Assembly (NCBI GenBank): GCA_021307315.1
Contig: JAJSPD010000154.1
Coordinates: 1-47,384 of the forward strand
Direction of reading: 5' to 3'
From: Bisporella sp. PMI_857
Lineage: Eukaryota; Ascomycota; Leotiomycetes; Helotiales; Helotiaceae
DNA length: 47,384 bases
Numbering within the stretch: position 1 is the stretch's first letter; each line of letters begins with the position of its first letter. The translations under genes and the position numbers were made by a program. Positions 1 to 8,085 of the stretch are shown here, piece by piece. The notes beneath the pieces are model-generated. The model searched no databases, was not told the DNA's origin, and saw only the letters and a list, made by a program, of their open reading frames with translations.

Positions 1-89
1 AAGATTTTCGGGAAAGTATTAATATCAAGTTCGTAATTTAAAGAGTTTTGTAATCGAATAATACGACTAGCTTCCGATTGTTGAGACAT
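1..89 (-). CDS. Unrecognised ORF, 5' end only, runs off the left edge
   Basis: On the minus strand an ATG at 89-87 opens a frame that stays open to the window edge (29 codons, starting MSQQSEASRI). A TATATAC stretch lies just upstream. The repeat-rich surroundings suggest the start of a transposon gene, but no family motif is visible in so short a piece. Everything needed to identify it lies outside the window. Confidence 0.3.
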   Translation of the reverse strand, partial: MSQQSEASRIIRLQNSLNYELDINTFPKI

Positions 90-379
90 CTTAAGTATAT
101 AATAATAGTATAGTTTTTAAAACTGCTGTGTAATAAAGTTGATAATAGTTAAAACTTAAATATTTAAAAAAAAAAAAAAACTTAGTTAGAAAGCTTTTGT
201 ACTTATATATTTCAATATAATCTACTAGAATATTCTTTTATCTGATTATAAATTTAAAAGACATTACAAATCAAAGGTTAAATTAGTAATTAGTTTATTT
301 GTAATACTAAATACTGGATTTTACTAGAAGCTTCGATTTTTTTCTGCCGGCAAAAAAGTTACCGCTTTCCTTTTAAGGT
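90..379. other. AT-rich stretch without a gene
   Basis: About 75-80% A+T with a 16-nt A run near 164-180. A near-repeat of TTACCGCTTTCC occurs twice (about 358 and 380). No ORF of note was seen. Confidence 0.5.
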
Positions 380-394
380 TTACCGCTTTCTAAT

Positions 395-525
395 TTTAGT
401 ACTACTCAACTACTCAAACTACTCATTGATTAGTCTTGAATAACTACTCATGATTATAAGTAGTAGTATAATAAAGTTGAGTTGAGTATGAGTAGTGAGC
501 GTAATACTCAAACTACTCAAACTTT
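395..525. repeat. CTACTC / GAGTAG motif array, transposon-end-like
   Basis: The hexamer-like motif TACTCAA or CTACTCA recurs many times on the plus strand, with several copies inverted (TTGAGTATGAGTAG) near 478-500. Clusters of short subterminal motifs in both orientations are typical of hAT-type transposon ends. With the ORF start at 89 reading away to the left, this could be the end of an element that lies mostly outside the window. No target duplication could be identified. Confidence 0.35.
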
Positions 526-634
526 TATCACACTGATCAAATTGCAAATAATAGTCACTTTTGTATGATAACTACACACGTTATAACGATAGTATTAATA
601 TAGTTCGTATTGTATAGTATATATTGTATTGCTA

Positions 635-760
635 CAGCGTCTGTTGTATTACTACAGTGTATGTCGTTACAGCATGTGTCGCTACAGCATGTGTCGTTAC
701 AGCGTGTATCGCTACAGCGTGTGTCGCTACAGCGTGTATTGCTACAGAGTGTCGTAACAT
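635..760. repeat. 15-bp minisatellite (GTGTCGCTACAGC-type unit)
   Basis: About eight imperfect tandem copies of a 15-bp unit, GTGTCGCTACAGCGT and variants (gct/gtt, cag/tag). The array is open on the minus strand and gives a spurious cysteine-rich ORF because the unit length is a multiple of three. Confidence 0.8.
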
Positions 761-911
761 ACGCTATAGCAATACAACATATGTTATAGCTACATAATAC
801 ATATTGTAGCAATAAAATACATACTGCAGTAATACACTTTTATAGTAATAGTAATACTATTGCTACAACGTTCGCTGCTGCGTGTCGCGACAAAATAATG
901 GTATATGAGAT

Positions 912-1141
912 TGTTCAAATAGAAGGAGAAAGTCACGTGGCCTTCAGAGAGTATAGGGCAAACGAGTATCAATTGCTGAAGGTTGTAGAACCTAAACTAC
1001 AGGAGATAATCCCTCTACTTATAGAGGTACGATACTCACATGTCATCACACTGTTGCCTACCGTTGCCTACTGTTGCCTACCGGTGCCTACCGGTGCCTA
1101 CAATAGACTAGGTATGATCCTTAGACCTAGCCTGTTCAACA
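912..1141 (+). mobile_element. Solo LTR, family A copy 1 (230 bp, TSD GAGAT)
   Basis: The element begins TGTTCAAATAG and ends CTGTTCAACA, flanked on both sides by GAGAT (907-911 and 1142-1146). A second copy of the family is at 8133-8325. They share long blocks such as AACCTAAACTACAGGAGA and CCTCTACTTATAGAGG. This copy has an internal expansion of a 10-bp unit GTTGCCTACC (five copies, about 1054-1100). No internal retroelement sequence is present, so it is a solo LTR left by LTR-LTR recombination. Orientation is arbitrary. Confidence 0.88.
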
Positions 1142-1179
1142 GAGATATATAAGTGTTTCTTATATACCCTCATTTAGTC

Positions 1180-1310
1180 AATAAATATCTCAAATACCAT
1201 ACATTTGCGCCAAGAAACAAAAGGTGGTATTTGAGATATTCGTCAAAAAAAGTATGGTATATCAGATATATGGCCACTTTTTTGTGGTATATGAGATATT
1301 TGCCGTTTAA
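1180..1310. repeat. Cluster of palindromic GGTATTTGAGATAT motifs
   Basis: The motif GGTATTTGAGATATT occurs at about 1226, as its reverse complement at about 1186-1201, and in diverged form near 1252 and 1283. Its reverse-oriented pair can fold into a hairpin. The family-A LTR at 912-1141 is inserted within another copy (GGTATATGAGAT, then ATATA). A second cluster of the motif is at 32480-32625. Confidence 0.6.
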
Positions 1311-1794
1311 ACAAATATAGACCTTATGTGACCAGCGATTTTTTGCAGTATAGTAAAATTGTTTAAAGCTTAAAAACAACAATATATACTTGTGTTTAAA
1401 ACAATCAACAATCGAAGAGGGATCCGCTTATATCGCAAACACTTTGCGGAACTTTTTTTCTCGGGGGATTGAAGAATCTTGAGATTCTTGTCAATCTCTT
1501 TAGGCAAGGTTGTAAGCTGAGAGTGGCGGGATGCAAAATTTAAATAACAGCCTGTCTATTTACGTTGTGGGCAAGCCTTGCAATAACAATGGTAAATTAT
1601 CAGCTCATAAGTACAATCCGAAAAAAGAATTAATTGTAGCTACGACCGCCATCAGCACAACGTATCTATCAGGATAAAAGGCGGAATCTTGAGGCAAAAG
1701 CCCAGCCAAAATACTGCCGAGGCATTATGCAGCACAGCCTTATAACGCACTTTGTGGCGCTTCTCCGCCATAAAGAAGACTGTGTCGAAGTTAC
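1311..1794. other. No gene seen; short perfect hairpin
   Basis: No credible coding sequence. A perfect 8-bp inverted repeat (AAGAATCT, 2-nt loop, AGATTCTT) lies at 1472-1489. The rest looks like decayed repeat sequence. Confidence 0.4.
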
Positions 1795-1976
1795 TGTCGG
1801 AATACCTACCACGTAGCAAAAGGCGTAGTAGTTGTGACTACGCTCTTGCTGGTGTGGTTATGATATTCGTTGATTCTTCTAAGCTACGGCCTATTGCCAG
1901 GTAGTTATATAGATGGTAGAGGACCCACAATCCTTGCGATATGGAACGCGTGAAGCTATGTACATGCATTCCAACA
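1795..1976 (+). mobile_element. Solo LTR, family B copy 1 (182 bp, TSD GTTAC)
   Basis: The element begins TGTCGGAATACC and ends GCATTCCAACA, with GTTAC directly on both sides (1790-1794 and 1977-1981). A diverged relative is at 16976-17145; the two share TTCTTCTAAGCTACG, AGGACCCACAA and the terminal TTCCAACA. The 5-bp TSD and TG...CA ends define an LTR; there is no internal region. The short LTR with TGT(C/T)GG...CCAACA ends resembles fungal Copia elements, which is only a family-level guess. Confidence 0.87.
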
Positions 1977-1981
1977 GTTAC

Positions 1982-2379
1982 TCATCACAGTGTGGGTCCG
2001 AGAACCGAGCATGTCCTGAATTGTTGTTGTTGCACAATCGGTTAAATAATATTAGTGCTTTTTCAATATTATGATGGCTATTAGGAATTTTCAGTAGGGA
2101 TGTCAGAGCAATTCATGCGAATCAAGCGGCGCAGTGTTGGGTGATACATAAAAGGCGGCTGTGGCTATCCATTTAGCTGTAGGCGCCGCAGCCCCTGCGG
2201 AGGAAAAAGAGGGGCTCTGTAGCCTTAGAAACAATGCGGGTGTGTATATAGTAGCACTAATCTTACTTAGATAAAGCTTCCAAAGCCGCCCTGTGTTTCT
2301 GTTTCTTTGAGGTTTTATTCACCTTTTCCATAGATCCCACCAACCATCCAAATTTCAAATTTCCCCAAAGCACACTAAA
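1982..2379 (+). promoter_or_regulatory. Upstream region of the 2380 gene
   Basis: Intergenic. A TATA-like GTGTATATAG lies near 2231-2241, about 140 bp before the ATG, and a C/T/A-rich leader with TTCACC and CCCACCAACC blocks precedes the start, as is common in filamentous fungi. Assignment is by position and composition only. Confidence 0.35.
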
Positions 2380-2943
2380 ATGACCACCTTTCAGAAAGTC
2401 CCTCTAATTACAATATGGTCCCTCCAACTCTTCACTGTCTTGGGCATATTGATCTATCAAACCCTTCTGACCGTCCTTTTAACCGGTGCCTCCCAACCAG
2501 GATTTGCTGTTATGTCTGTTCTCCCTTCCCTCTTTATCTCTTCATTCTAACCTTACAATAGTTTCTGGGTCCTTCTCCTCCTTTTCACTACTCTGGTTGT
2601 GTTTTTCACAGGCTTTGAAATCCGTTATTTTCGCTCCGACGAAGGGTTACACCCAAGAACTTACTTGCTACTCCAATGGCTTAAGTTAGCAAACTCCATG
2701 GTTCTCTGGACAGGATTTTTTGTGCGTGTAGGCGTTGTAGAGGCTGGTTCAAGGAGCATTGGGAGCTGGGTGTTGCTTCTTGGAGGTGACTTGCTTTGTC
2801 AGTAAGTTAGAATAGCGTTTTGGGAGTTTTGCGGGTTGTCTAACTATGGTAGGGTACCGTACGCTATTGCTGTTGTCTACGGTATGGCTGCACTCCGTAG
2901 GTTTGAGGGAGGAAGTGAGTCGGCGCCGTTACTGACGGATTAA
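2380..2943 (+). CDS. Small four-helix membrane protein, three exons, unknown function
   Basis: Manual model: exons 2380-2513, 2562-2801 and 2853-2943, giving about 154 residues (MTTFQKVPLITIW... to ...SAPLLTD). Intron 2 (2802-2852) has GTAAGT, a TCTAAC branch site and a TAG acceptor, and rejoins the frame exactly. Intron 1 (2514-2561) has a weak GTCTGT donor but a good CTAAC branch and ACAATAG acceptor; without it a TAA interrupts the frame. Four hydrophobic segments are evident: near the N-terminus, around FWVLLLLFTTLVVFF, around SMVLWTGFFVRVGVV, and around SWVLLLGGDLL to YAIAVVYGMA. I do not recognise the family. It is intact and is bordered by a solo LTR upstream and a tail-to-tail pseudogene downstream. 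Confidence 0.7.
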
Positions 2944-3067
2944 TTGGTACTCTCAAATTTCGTTTGAACTTTATTCTTATGCAAAATACATTTGAAAAAA
3001 TCTATCTCAATATTCCAGAATGTTTAAACACGAACGCCAAACTCCCAACTCGAGTCCCTTTCTCCCT

Positions 3068-5525
3068 CTAACCACTACCACTACACTTAATATCACTCGG
3101 TCCTCCGGCAGATTTAATAGCCTTAGTAATACATTTCTTTTTCCAAATTGGCGCGCGGCCCGAGATGCTCCACTCCTTGGGTGTCTTTCCATCTCCATCG
3201 GTCTCGTACTTGAAATGATACGCCGAGCCTGCGCATCCGTTTAGCTTAGCCTTAATGCCCTTTCCGCTATCATGAGTACCCCATCCACCACCCTGAATCC
3301 AATAACTATCGTATAGAAAATCATAACGTGTTTTACAGTGTGCCCATGTCTTTTTAGGTGCTGTAGGGCGGGTGGCCATAGGTTGTATCACGTATTCTAC
3401 TTTGCCGACTCGGAAAGAACCGCCGGCTTTCCAGTTCATTGGATTCTCCGGGTCATTACCGTCACAGCCTAGCGAGAAGTCATCAGCCATATAGCCTTTC
3501 AAGGTTGTTGTTGTGGGAAACTCGCCATCCATAATCTCAGTGATATACTTGTGACACTCATCTTCCCTCAATTTAAAAGCCAATCCAGAAGGCCAGTGCA
3601 TTGAAATTGACACCTCTTCCATAGTTCCGGTATTATATTTCCTTTCTAGAGAGCCAGAGTTCTTATCCTGAATCCCTTGTCTGGCAACCTCGGCACAGTA
3701 TGTTTTGATATTTTCTGCTAAGGTTTTGCGGTTGAGGTATTTCTTGGTATTGACACCACGACACTTCTTGGATACAGGAGGCTTCGCTGGTTCAACAGAC
3801 GACTTACAATCTGGGTTGGATTTGAGAGGTTGGATGAAGTAAACCCACCCATCCTTTGTTCTGTAGCTTCCACCCAAACTATGCTTTTGAGTCTAGTTGC
3901 CGATTAGTGTGGGGAACTTAAGAGGGTTGGCATTGGGCTTGTTTACCTTGTTTCTGTCACATTTGTTAAGAATGGTCTTGAACACAGCTAGACAGTCATC
4001 ATGGGACTTGATCACTGCCTTCTCATCAATATCATTCCTAAGAGAGATTATCATTTCATCCGCTGTTTTAGAATAAGGATTTTGCGGTTTATTGCTTGGT
4101 GGGTTTGTTTGTTTACAAAAACTATCCGCGGCAGAAATGGCCTTATCTTTGTTAGTGCAGAGAGCATTACTGTACTCATTGCACTTTAACTCTTCCTTTC
4201 TTGTTCCGTTAGCAAATGCGTATTCCGCAAACACTTTCTCCATGATTTTTGTGTGCAGCTGTGTTTTCGGGTGAAAGACTTTGACTAGATTAACAAATGT
4301 TCCTTTGATATCATCACTAATGCCGTTAATGTTGACTTTGCCTTCGTCTTTCCCAAATATAGCTTCATTCATGGCGCGCTGGACTTCTATTGCAGTGATC
4401 GGTACTGAATTGACTTTGTAGTTTTGGGTTGATGGGTCTAGGATCTTTGCGACCTTGTCTAGCCAACTCCATCCCCGTGTATCGATAATTGGTGAATGGT
4501 TGAAGAACCAAACATTTGGGTTATCTGGCTGGGGCTCGTCAACACCATCCTCGCAGTATCTAGGAGGAAAAAATCAGCTATTGAAATCGAGATAACAGTA
4601 AGGGGACACCAATATTACCTGCGGCCTTCCAAAACATCGTTCCATTCCACATAACTCACACCTATATCTTTATACTGTGAAACTGCAGCTTGAACAGCCT
4701 TATTCAGAACGTTTAACATGTCATTGAAACTCTTTCTTAGTTGTTTAGTAAGGAAAACCGTTCCGGCATTTCCTCCAACATAGAGATTCCATGTCTTTTT
4801 TGTACAGATATCGGTGTCTTGATTGAAGAACCGTGGATATGCTGGGACGTAAACTTTAAAATCCTTACCTACCCCCTTTCGACCTTTGTCAACTGTCGCC
4901 CCAATAACAGAGGCGATGCCTTTCACTAAAGTCTCGTTTGGATCATTATTATCCGGAGCTTTTCTCAATAGCCTCCAAGAGTTTTCTAGCTGCCACGAAC
5001 ACAAGTTGTAAGGGATAATTTGGTATATGCAGTTGTTGACAAGGCCAAAAAAATCAATATCATCGCCACCCACATGAACAACAGCGAGCTGCGGTTTTCC
5101 AAATGCAGGTCTCTTGCCATATTGCCAATTGGTACTGTCATCGTCTCGGAACTGCTCAGCCAGGATTTGCTTGGAAGTGGCCCCTGAGCAGGCAACGTTA
5201 TTGAATTTCCGCTTCTTTGAATCGCCAGTCAGGCGGAAATCTTGGTTCATTTGTCTAGGATAAGCTCCATCGAAACGAAAGCATCTCCTGAACTCGTCCA
5301 TCTTTCCAGCCCCAACGCCAGTGGCATATGAGTCTCCAATTGCCGTCTATTCTGTAATTTCTTCAAAGTCTCGTGGGCTATGCGTGTGAGAAACATACTC
5401 AATGAAAGGGGCCGCAGAGCAGAGAGAGAGAAAACTTTAAGAAAATAGAAAGTTAGTACGCACGGCATACGCAGATAGTAAGACAGGTGGAAATACACCT
5501 ACAAACTGACTAAAAGGAGATGCAT
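3068..5525 (-). pseudogene. Secreted SGNH (GDSL-type) hydrolase with fungal C-terminal domain, broken by two in-frame TAG codons
   Basis: Exons 5525-5503, 5434-4619, 4559-3526 and 3468-3068, 758 codons. Intron 1 (5502-5435: GTAGGT, ACTAAC branch, AAAG) joins a signal peptide beginning MHLLLVS to the mature part; intron 2 (4618-4560) is GTAATA...CCTAG. SGNH blocks: GDSYATGVGAG (block I serine, about residue 41), VVHVGGDDIDFF (block III) and FHPKTQLH (block V-like histidine). These families are secreted esterases or lipases; the substrate cannot be read. The C-terminal ~200 residues (KKCRGV to SGSG, with GCDGNDPENPMNWKAGG) form a separate domain also present in the 8086-9966 gene. TAG at 5349-5347 (codon 37, four codons before GDS) and TAG at 3895-3893 (codon 502) interrupt an otherwise open frame. 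Each could come from TGG by one G-to-A change. The first precedes the catalytic serine, so no enzyme is expected without readthrough. Confidence 0.82.
3469..3525 (-). other. Candidate GC-AG intron in the SGNH hydrolase pseudogene
   Basis: Reading the minus strand, GCGAGT starts at 3525 and CGCTAG ends at 3469 (57 nt, multiple of three), with a GCTGATGAC branch-like motif. Removing it joins ATGGAT-G to GC-TGTGAC and restores an M-D-G-C-D-G-N junction. The paralogue at 8086-9966 has a canonical GT-AG intron at the same codon and phase (9503-9574, N-G-C-D-G-N). Unspliced it would add 19 residues in frame, so splicing is inferred. Confidence 0.6.
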
Positions 5526-6310
5526 CGAAAGGAAACTTAGTGTGCTAAAAAAAAGAAGAAGAGAAAACAATTGATTGTGTTTCATTCAATTTTCGCATAT
5601 ATCTTTGACTTTGTAATTTCTCAAATACGCAGAGAGTTGAGATCAAGCTATGCTATACTCCTTATCAGAACCCAACAACTACCAACACAAAAAGGGGCTG
5701 TATATGTACTTTAGGAACAAGGATGGGGCTTTGATAAACTCAGCCTGTAAGCTTTTCATATTAGAGCACGCTCGGCAAAGGTAAGCCAACAGTCAGCAAG
5801 GGTGCAGACGCAAAGAAGGTTAGAGCAATTGCCAGGCTCGTGGAGCTGTGCTTTGCTTCCTGCAGAGGCGGTACCCTAGAAGAATAGCGATGATTCTTAT
5901 TGTGACTGGCAGGCTTCTCTTTTGAGCCTTGTCGTAAGATCTAAAGGAATTGCTAAGGGTACCAGAAGCTACTAGTAATGTGCTTGATTTTCTCTTTGAG
6001 CTCCACATGTTACCAGCATTGCACGGGACACGGCTGGACTAGATTGTCAGCGAGTACTTCGCATCTTGCTATCATTAATATATAAAGTTCGAAGATTTAT
6101 GGGTGGTTTCGCAAGAACTATTCAATCATACAATATTTCCGTCTACAGAACTTGGAATAGGCCAAATAGTTAAGTGTAAATTAGGTTATAGGCAAGATAG
6201 GAGATCGAGGTTCGACAAATTTACTGGATGTAAGTGCTTAAAACCTCGATAATAACTCTCCGCCGCGAGAAGTAGCAACTCTGCCATAAATCGACCTCGG
6301 TCTCAAGGTA
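5526..6310. other. Intergenic, no gene seen
   Basis: Upstream region of the SGNH pseudogene and downstream of the ankyrin gene. A short minus ORF at 5820-6008 shows no domain and is not supported. Confidence 0.4.
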
Positions 6311-7186
6311 CTAATGACCTTGCGAACTAAAAACATCTTTGAGTTGCTGGCTCGAACTCTCCAAAGCCTCCACAGCTGACTTTCCCGAGGAATCAAGACA
6401 ATGTTGATCTGCTCCATGTTCCAGTAGAAACCGTGACAGTTCTATTTGCTCATTGCGAACCGCGCAATACAAAAGATTGCCGTCAAGACCCTCAATATCA
6501 GAAACATTAACATCCAATCCAGAATCCAGGAAGGCGGCAAGAACTTCTACTAAACCGTTTGTCACAGCTTCTTCTAGAGCGAACCTGTCGCGCATGTTGG
6601 CTCCACAATCCAGGAGCTTTTTTATAAGCCTCAAGGGCTGCTTATACTTGATCGCATAGTAAAGCGCTGACCAAGGACCCATCCCTCCAATATTGGGATC
6701 TGCCCCTTGTTCAAGCAGGTACACCCCAAAATCCGGGTCTTTACCACGGCAAGAGGCAATAAGTGGAGTGTACATATCTTGAAATTCAAAATTGATAATC
6801 TTCGGGTCGTGTTTGAGAAGGATATCGAAGATCAAGGGTTTAGGGGGCCGGAGGCTGGATTCAAGAATGGTATCCTGTACCTGTAGAGAAGGAAAAGTCT
6901 TCAGGATATAAGCGACAATTGCGGTTTGATTCGCATTGATTGCCGCTACCATCATTTCCCAAGTGTATGGTAGATCTTCAAGCCGGGATGGGGCACCCCA
7001 TTCTGCTGCTACAAAAATATCAGAAGGATATGTACGAGAAAGCAAACATCGAACAGTAATACCTTGAATTGGAGAGCTACCCTGTTTAATATCCCACGAA
7101 GCGAGGACCTGCTTTAGTTTATCGAGATTCCCTGATTTGCACGCATTGAGCGTTTCAATCCTTAGCGGTAGAGTCTCTGAAGGCAT
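6311..7186 (-). CDS. Ankyrin-repeat protein
   Basis: A single uninterrupted exon of 291 codons (MPSETLPLRIETL... to ...VFSSQGH). From about residue 95 the sequence carries ankyrin-type repeats: TPLIASCRGKDPDFGVYLLEQGADPNIGG, SALYYAIKYKQPLRLIKKLLDCGANMRD, then EEAVTNGLVEVLAAFLDSGLDVNV and a last repeat with LLYCAVRNEQIELSRFLLEHGAD (each quoted here only as separated blocks of a ~33-residue unit). Earlier repeats are degenerate. Ankyrin repeats mediate protein binding; no enzymatic domain, signal peptide or membrane segment is seen, so a cytosolic scaffold or partner protein is likely. The start ATG lies 10 codons before the first helix; no alternative upstream start is in frame nearby. It is one of the few intact genes in this part of the window. 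Confidence 0.82.
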   Translation of the reverse strand: MPSETLPLRIETLNACKSGNLDKLKQVLASWDIKQGSSPIQGITVRCLLSRTYPSDIFVAAEWGAPSRLEDLPYTWEMMVAAINANQTAIVAYILKTFPSLQVQDTILESSLRPPKPLIFDILLKHDPKIINFEFQDMYTPLIASCRGKDPDFGVYLLEQGADPNIGGMGPWSALYYAIKYKQPLRLIKKLLDCGANMRDRFALEEAVTNGLVEVLAAFLDSGLDVNVSDIEGLDGNLLYCAVRNEQIELSRFLLEHGADQHCLDSSGKSAVEALESSSQQLKDVFSSQGH

Positions 7187-8085
7187 TGTTAGGAATGAAC
7201 CTAGGAAAACTATAATTTAGTTTATCTTCTTGAGGTAGCTTAGGTGCGGCTACGTTGTGTGTGGTGATACGAGAAAAAATTGCGGCTTAGATGCTAAATT
7301 GCTTTTTCCTCGGCCTTCTCCAACCGCCGATAGAGGCACACCGTTTCATTGTGCACGGCTAAATAGTACACTTATTATTGCAGTATGTAGTCCCTTGCTA
7401 CCTGCATTCAGCGTTCATTAAAGGAGGGGCTAGTTCCAGAATGGCTGTGCTCGTACATAGAATTCCCATTAATTAAAGAAGTAACCCAGTTGGTCTACCC
7501 AGTCGGGAGAGCTCCCGACTATGAGATCCAACTCAAGATCCTTGAGCCACTAGATCAAATAACAAACTTGTTTCTCAGGCACGATGTTCTATTTTTCCTT
7601 CGTTGGGAGCTCAGGGAGTTCCAATGAAGTGGCCACAACAGGCTACTGCGGCGAGAATCCACATTTGCCTACTTTCAATCCCAAAAGTTGAAAAGGTTAC
7701 ACCGGCTTCCTTTCCTATTTTCAACTTTAAGACATCCTTTCCATTGGGGCAGTGTTTCAGGCATCTAACACTGGATAGGCCTATTAAGTGTCAAGACAAT
7801 CTCCAAGCTCTTTCATACCAACAAACCAGGGATGGCACTGCCATGCTTTGCCTCTTGTGTTGGAAAAGCTATTTCGAGCTCTTCGAAAGAAGTGAAATAA
7901 GACATGATCGTGTGAAGCTTCGTTTGGGGATGCGTATAAGAATATACTAAAACCCGTGGTTAATAGTCAACCTAAACCCGCTCGCAGTGGCTATTTCCCT
8001 ATACATCAAATTCCTTTCCGGCTTATTGAAGACACGCCAACATCTTACATCCCTTTTGGACAGCACGGAGGTTGGTTTAGCCATT
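7187..8085. other. Intergenic; tRNA-like fragment near 7487-7545
   Basis: No convincing coding sequence; an ORF at 7603-7950 lacks any recognisable feature. Around 7487-7545 CCAGTCGGGAGAGC resembles a tRNA D-arm and box A and is followed by a CCCGACTATGAGATCC segment resembling an anticodon arm. No T-arm (GGTTCGA) follows, so this is at best a relic or a tRNA-derived SINE head. Confidence 0.35.

Noticed and set aside
635..755. CRISPR-like array
   Set aside because: Unit of 15 bp without spacers in a eukaryotic context; a minisatellite.
555..812. Cysteine-rich minus ORF
   Set aside because: It is the translation of the 15-bp minisatellite at 635-760; periodic composition follows from the repeat.
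898..1152. 84-codon plus ORF, with a similar ORF at 8178-8504
   Set aside because: The similarity is real but due to both lying in family A solo LTRs bounded by TSDs; the open frames are fortuitous.
7603..7950. 115-codon ORF
   Set aside because: No recognisable domain, no splice partners, no repeat relationship; likely chance.
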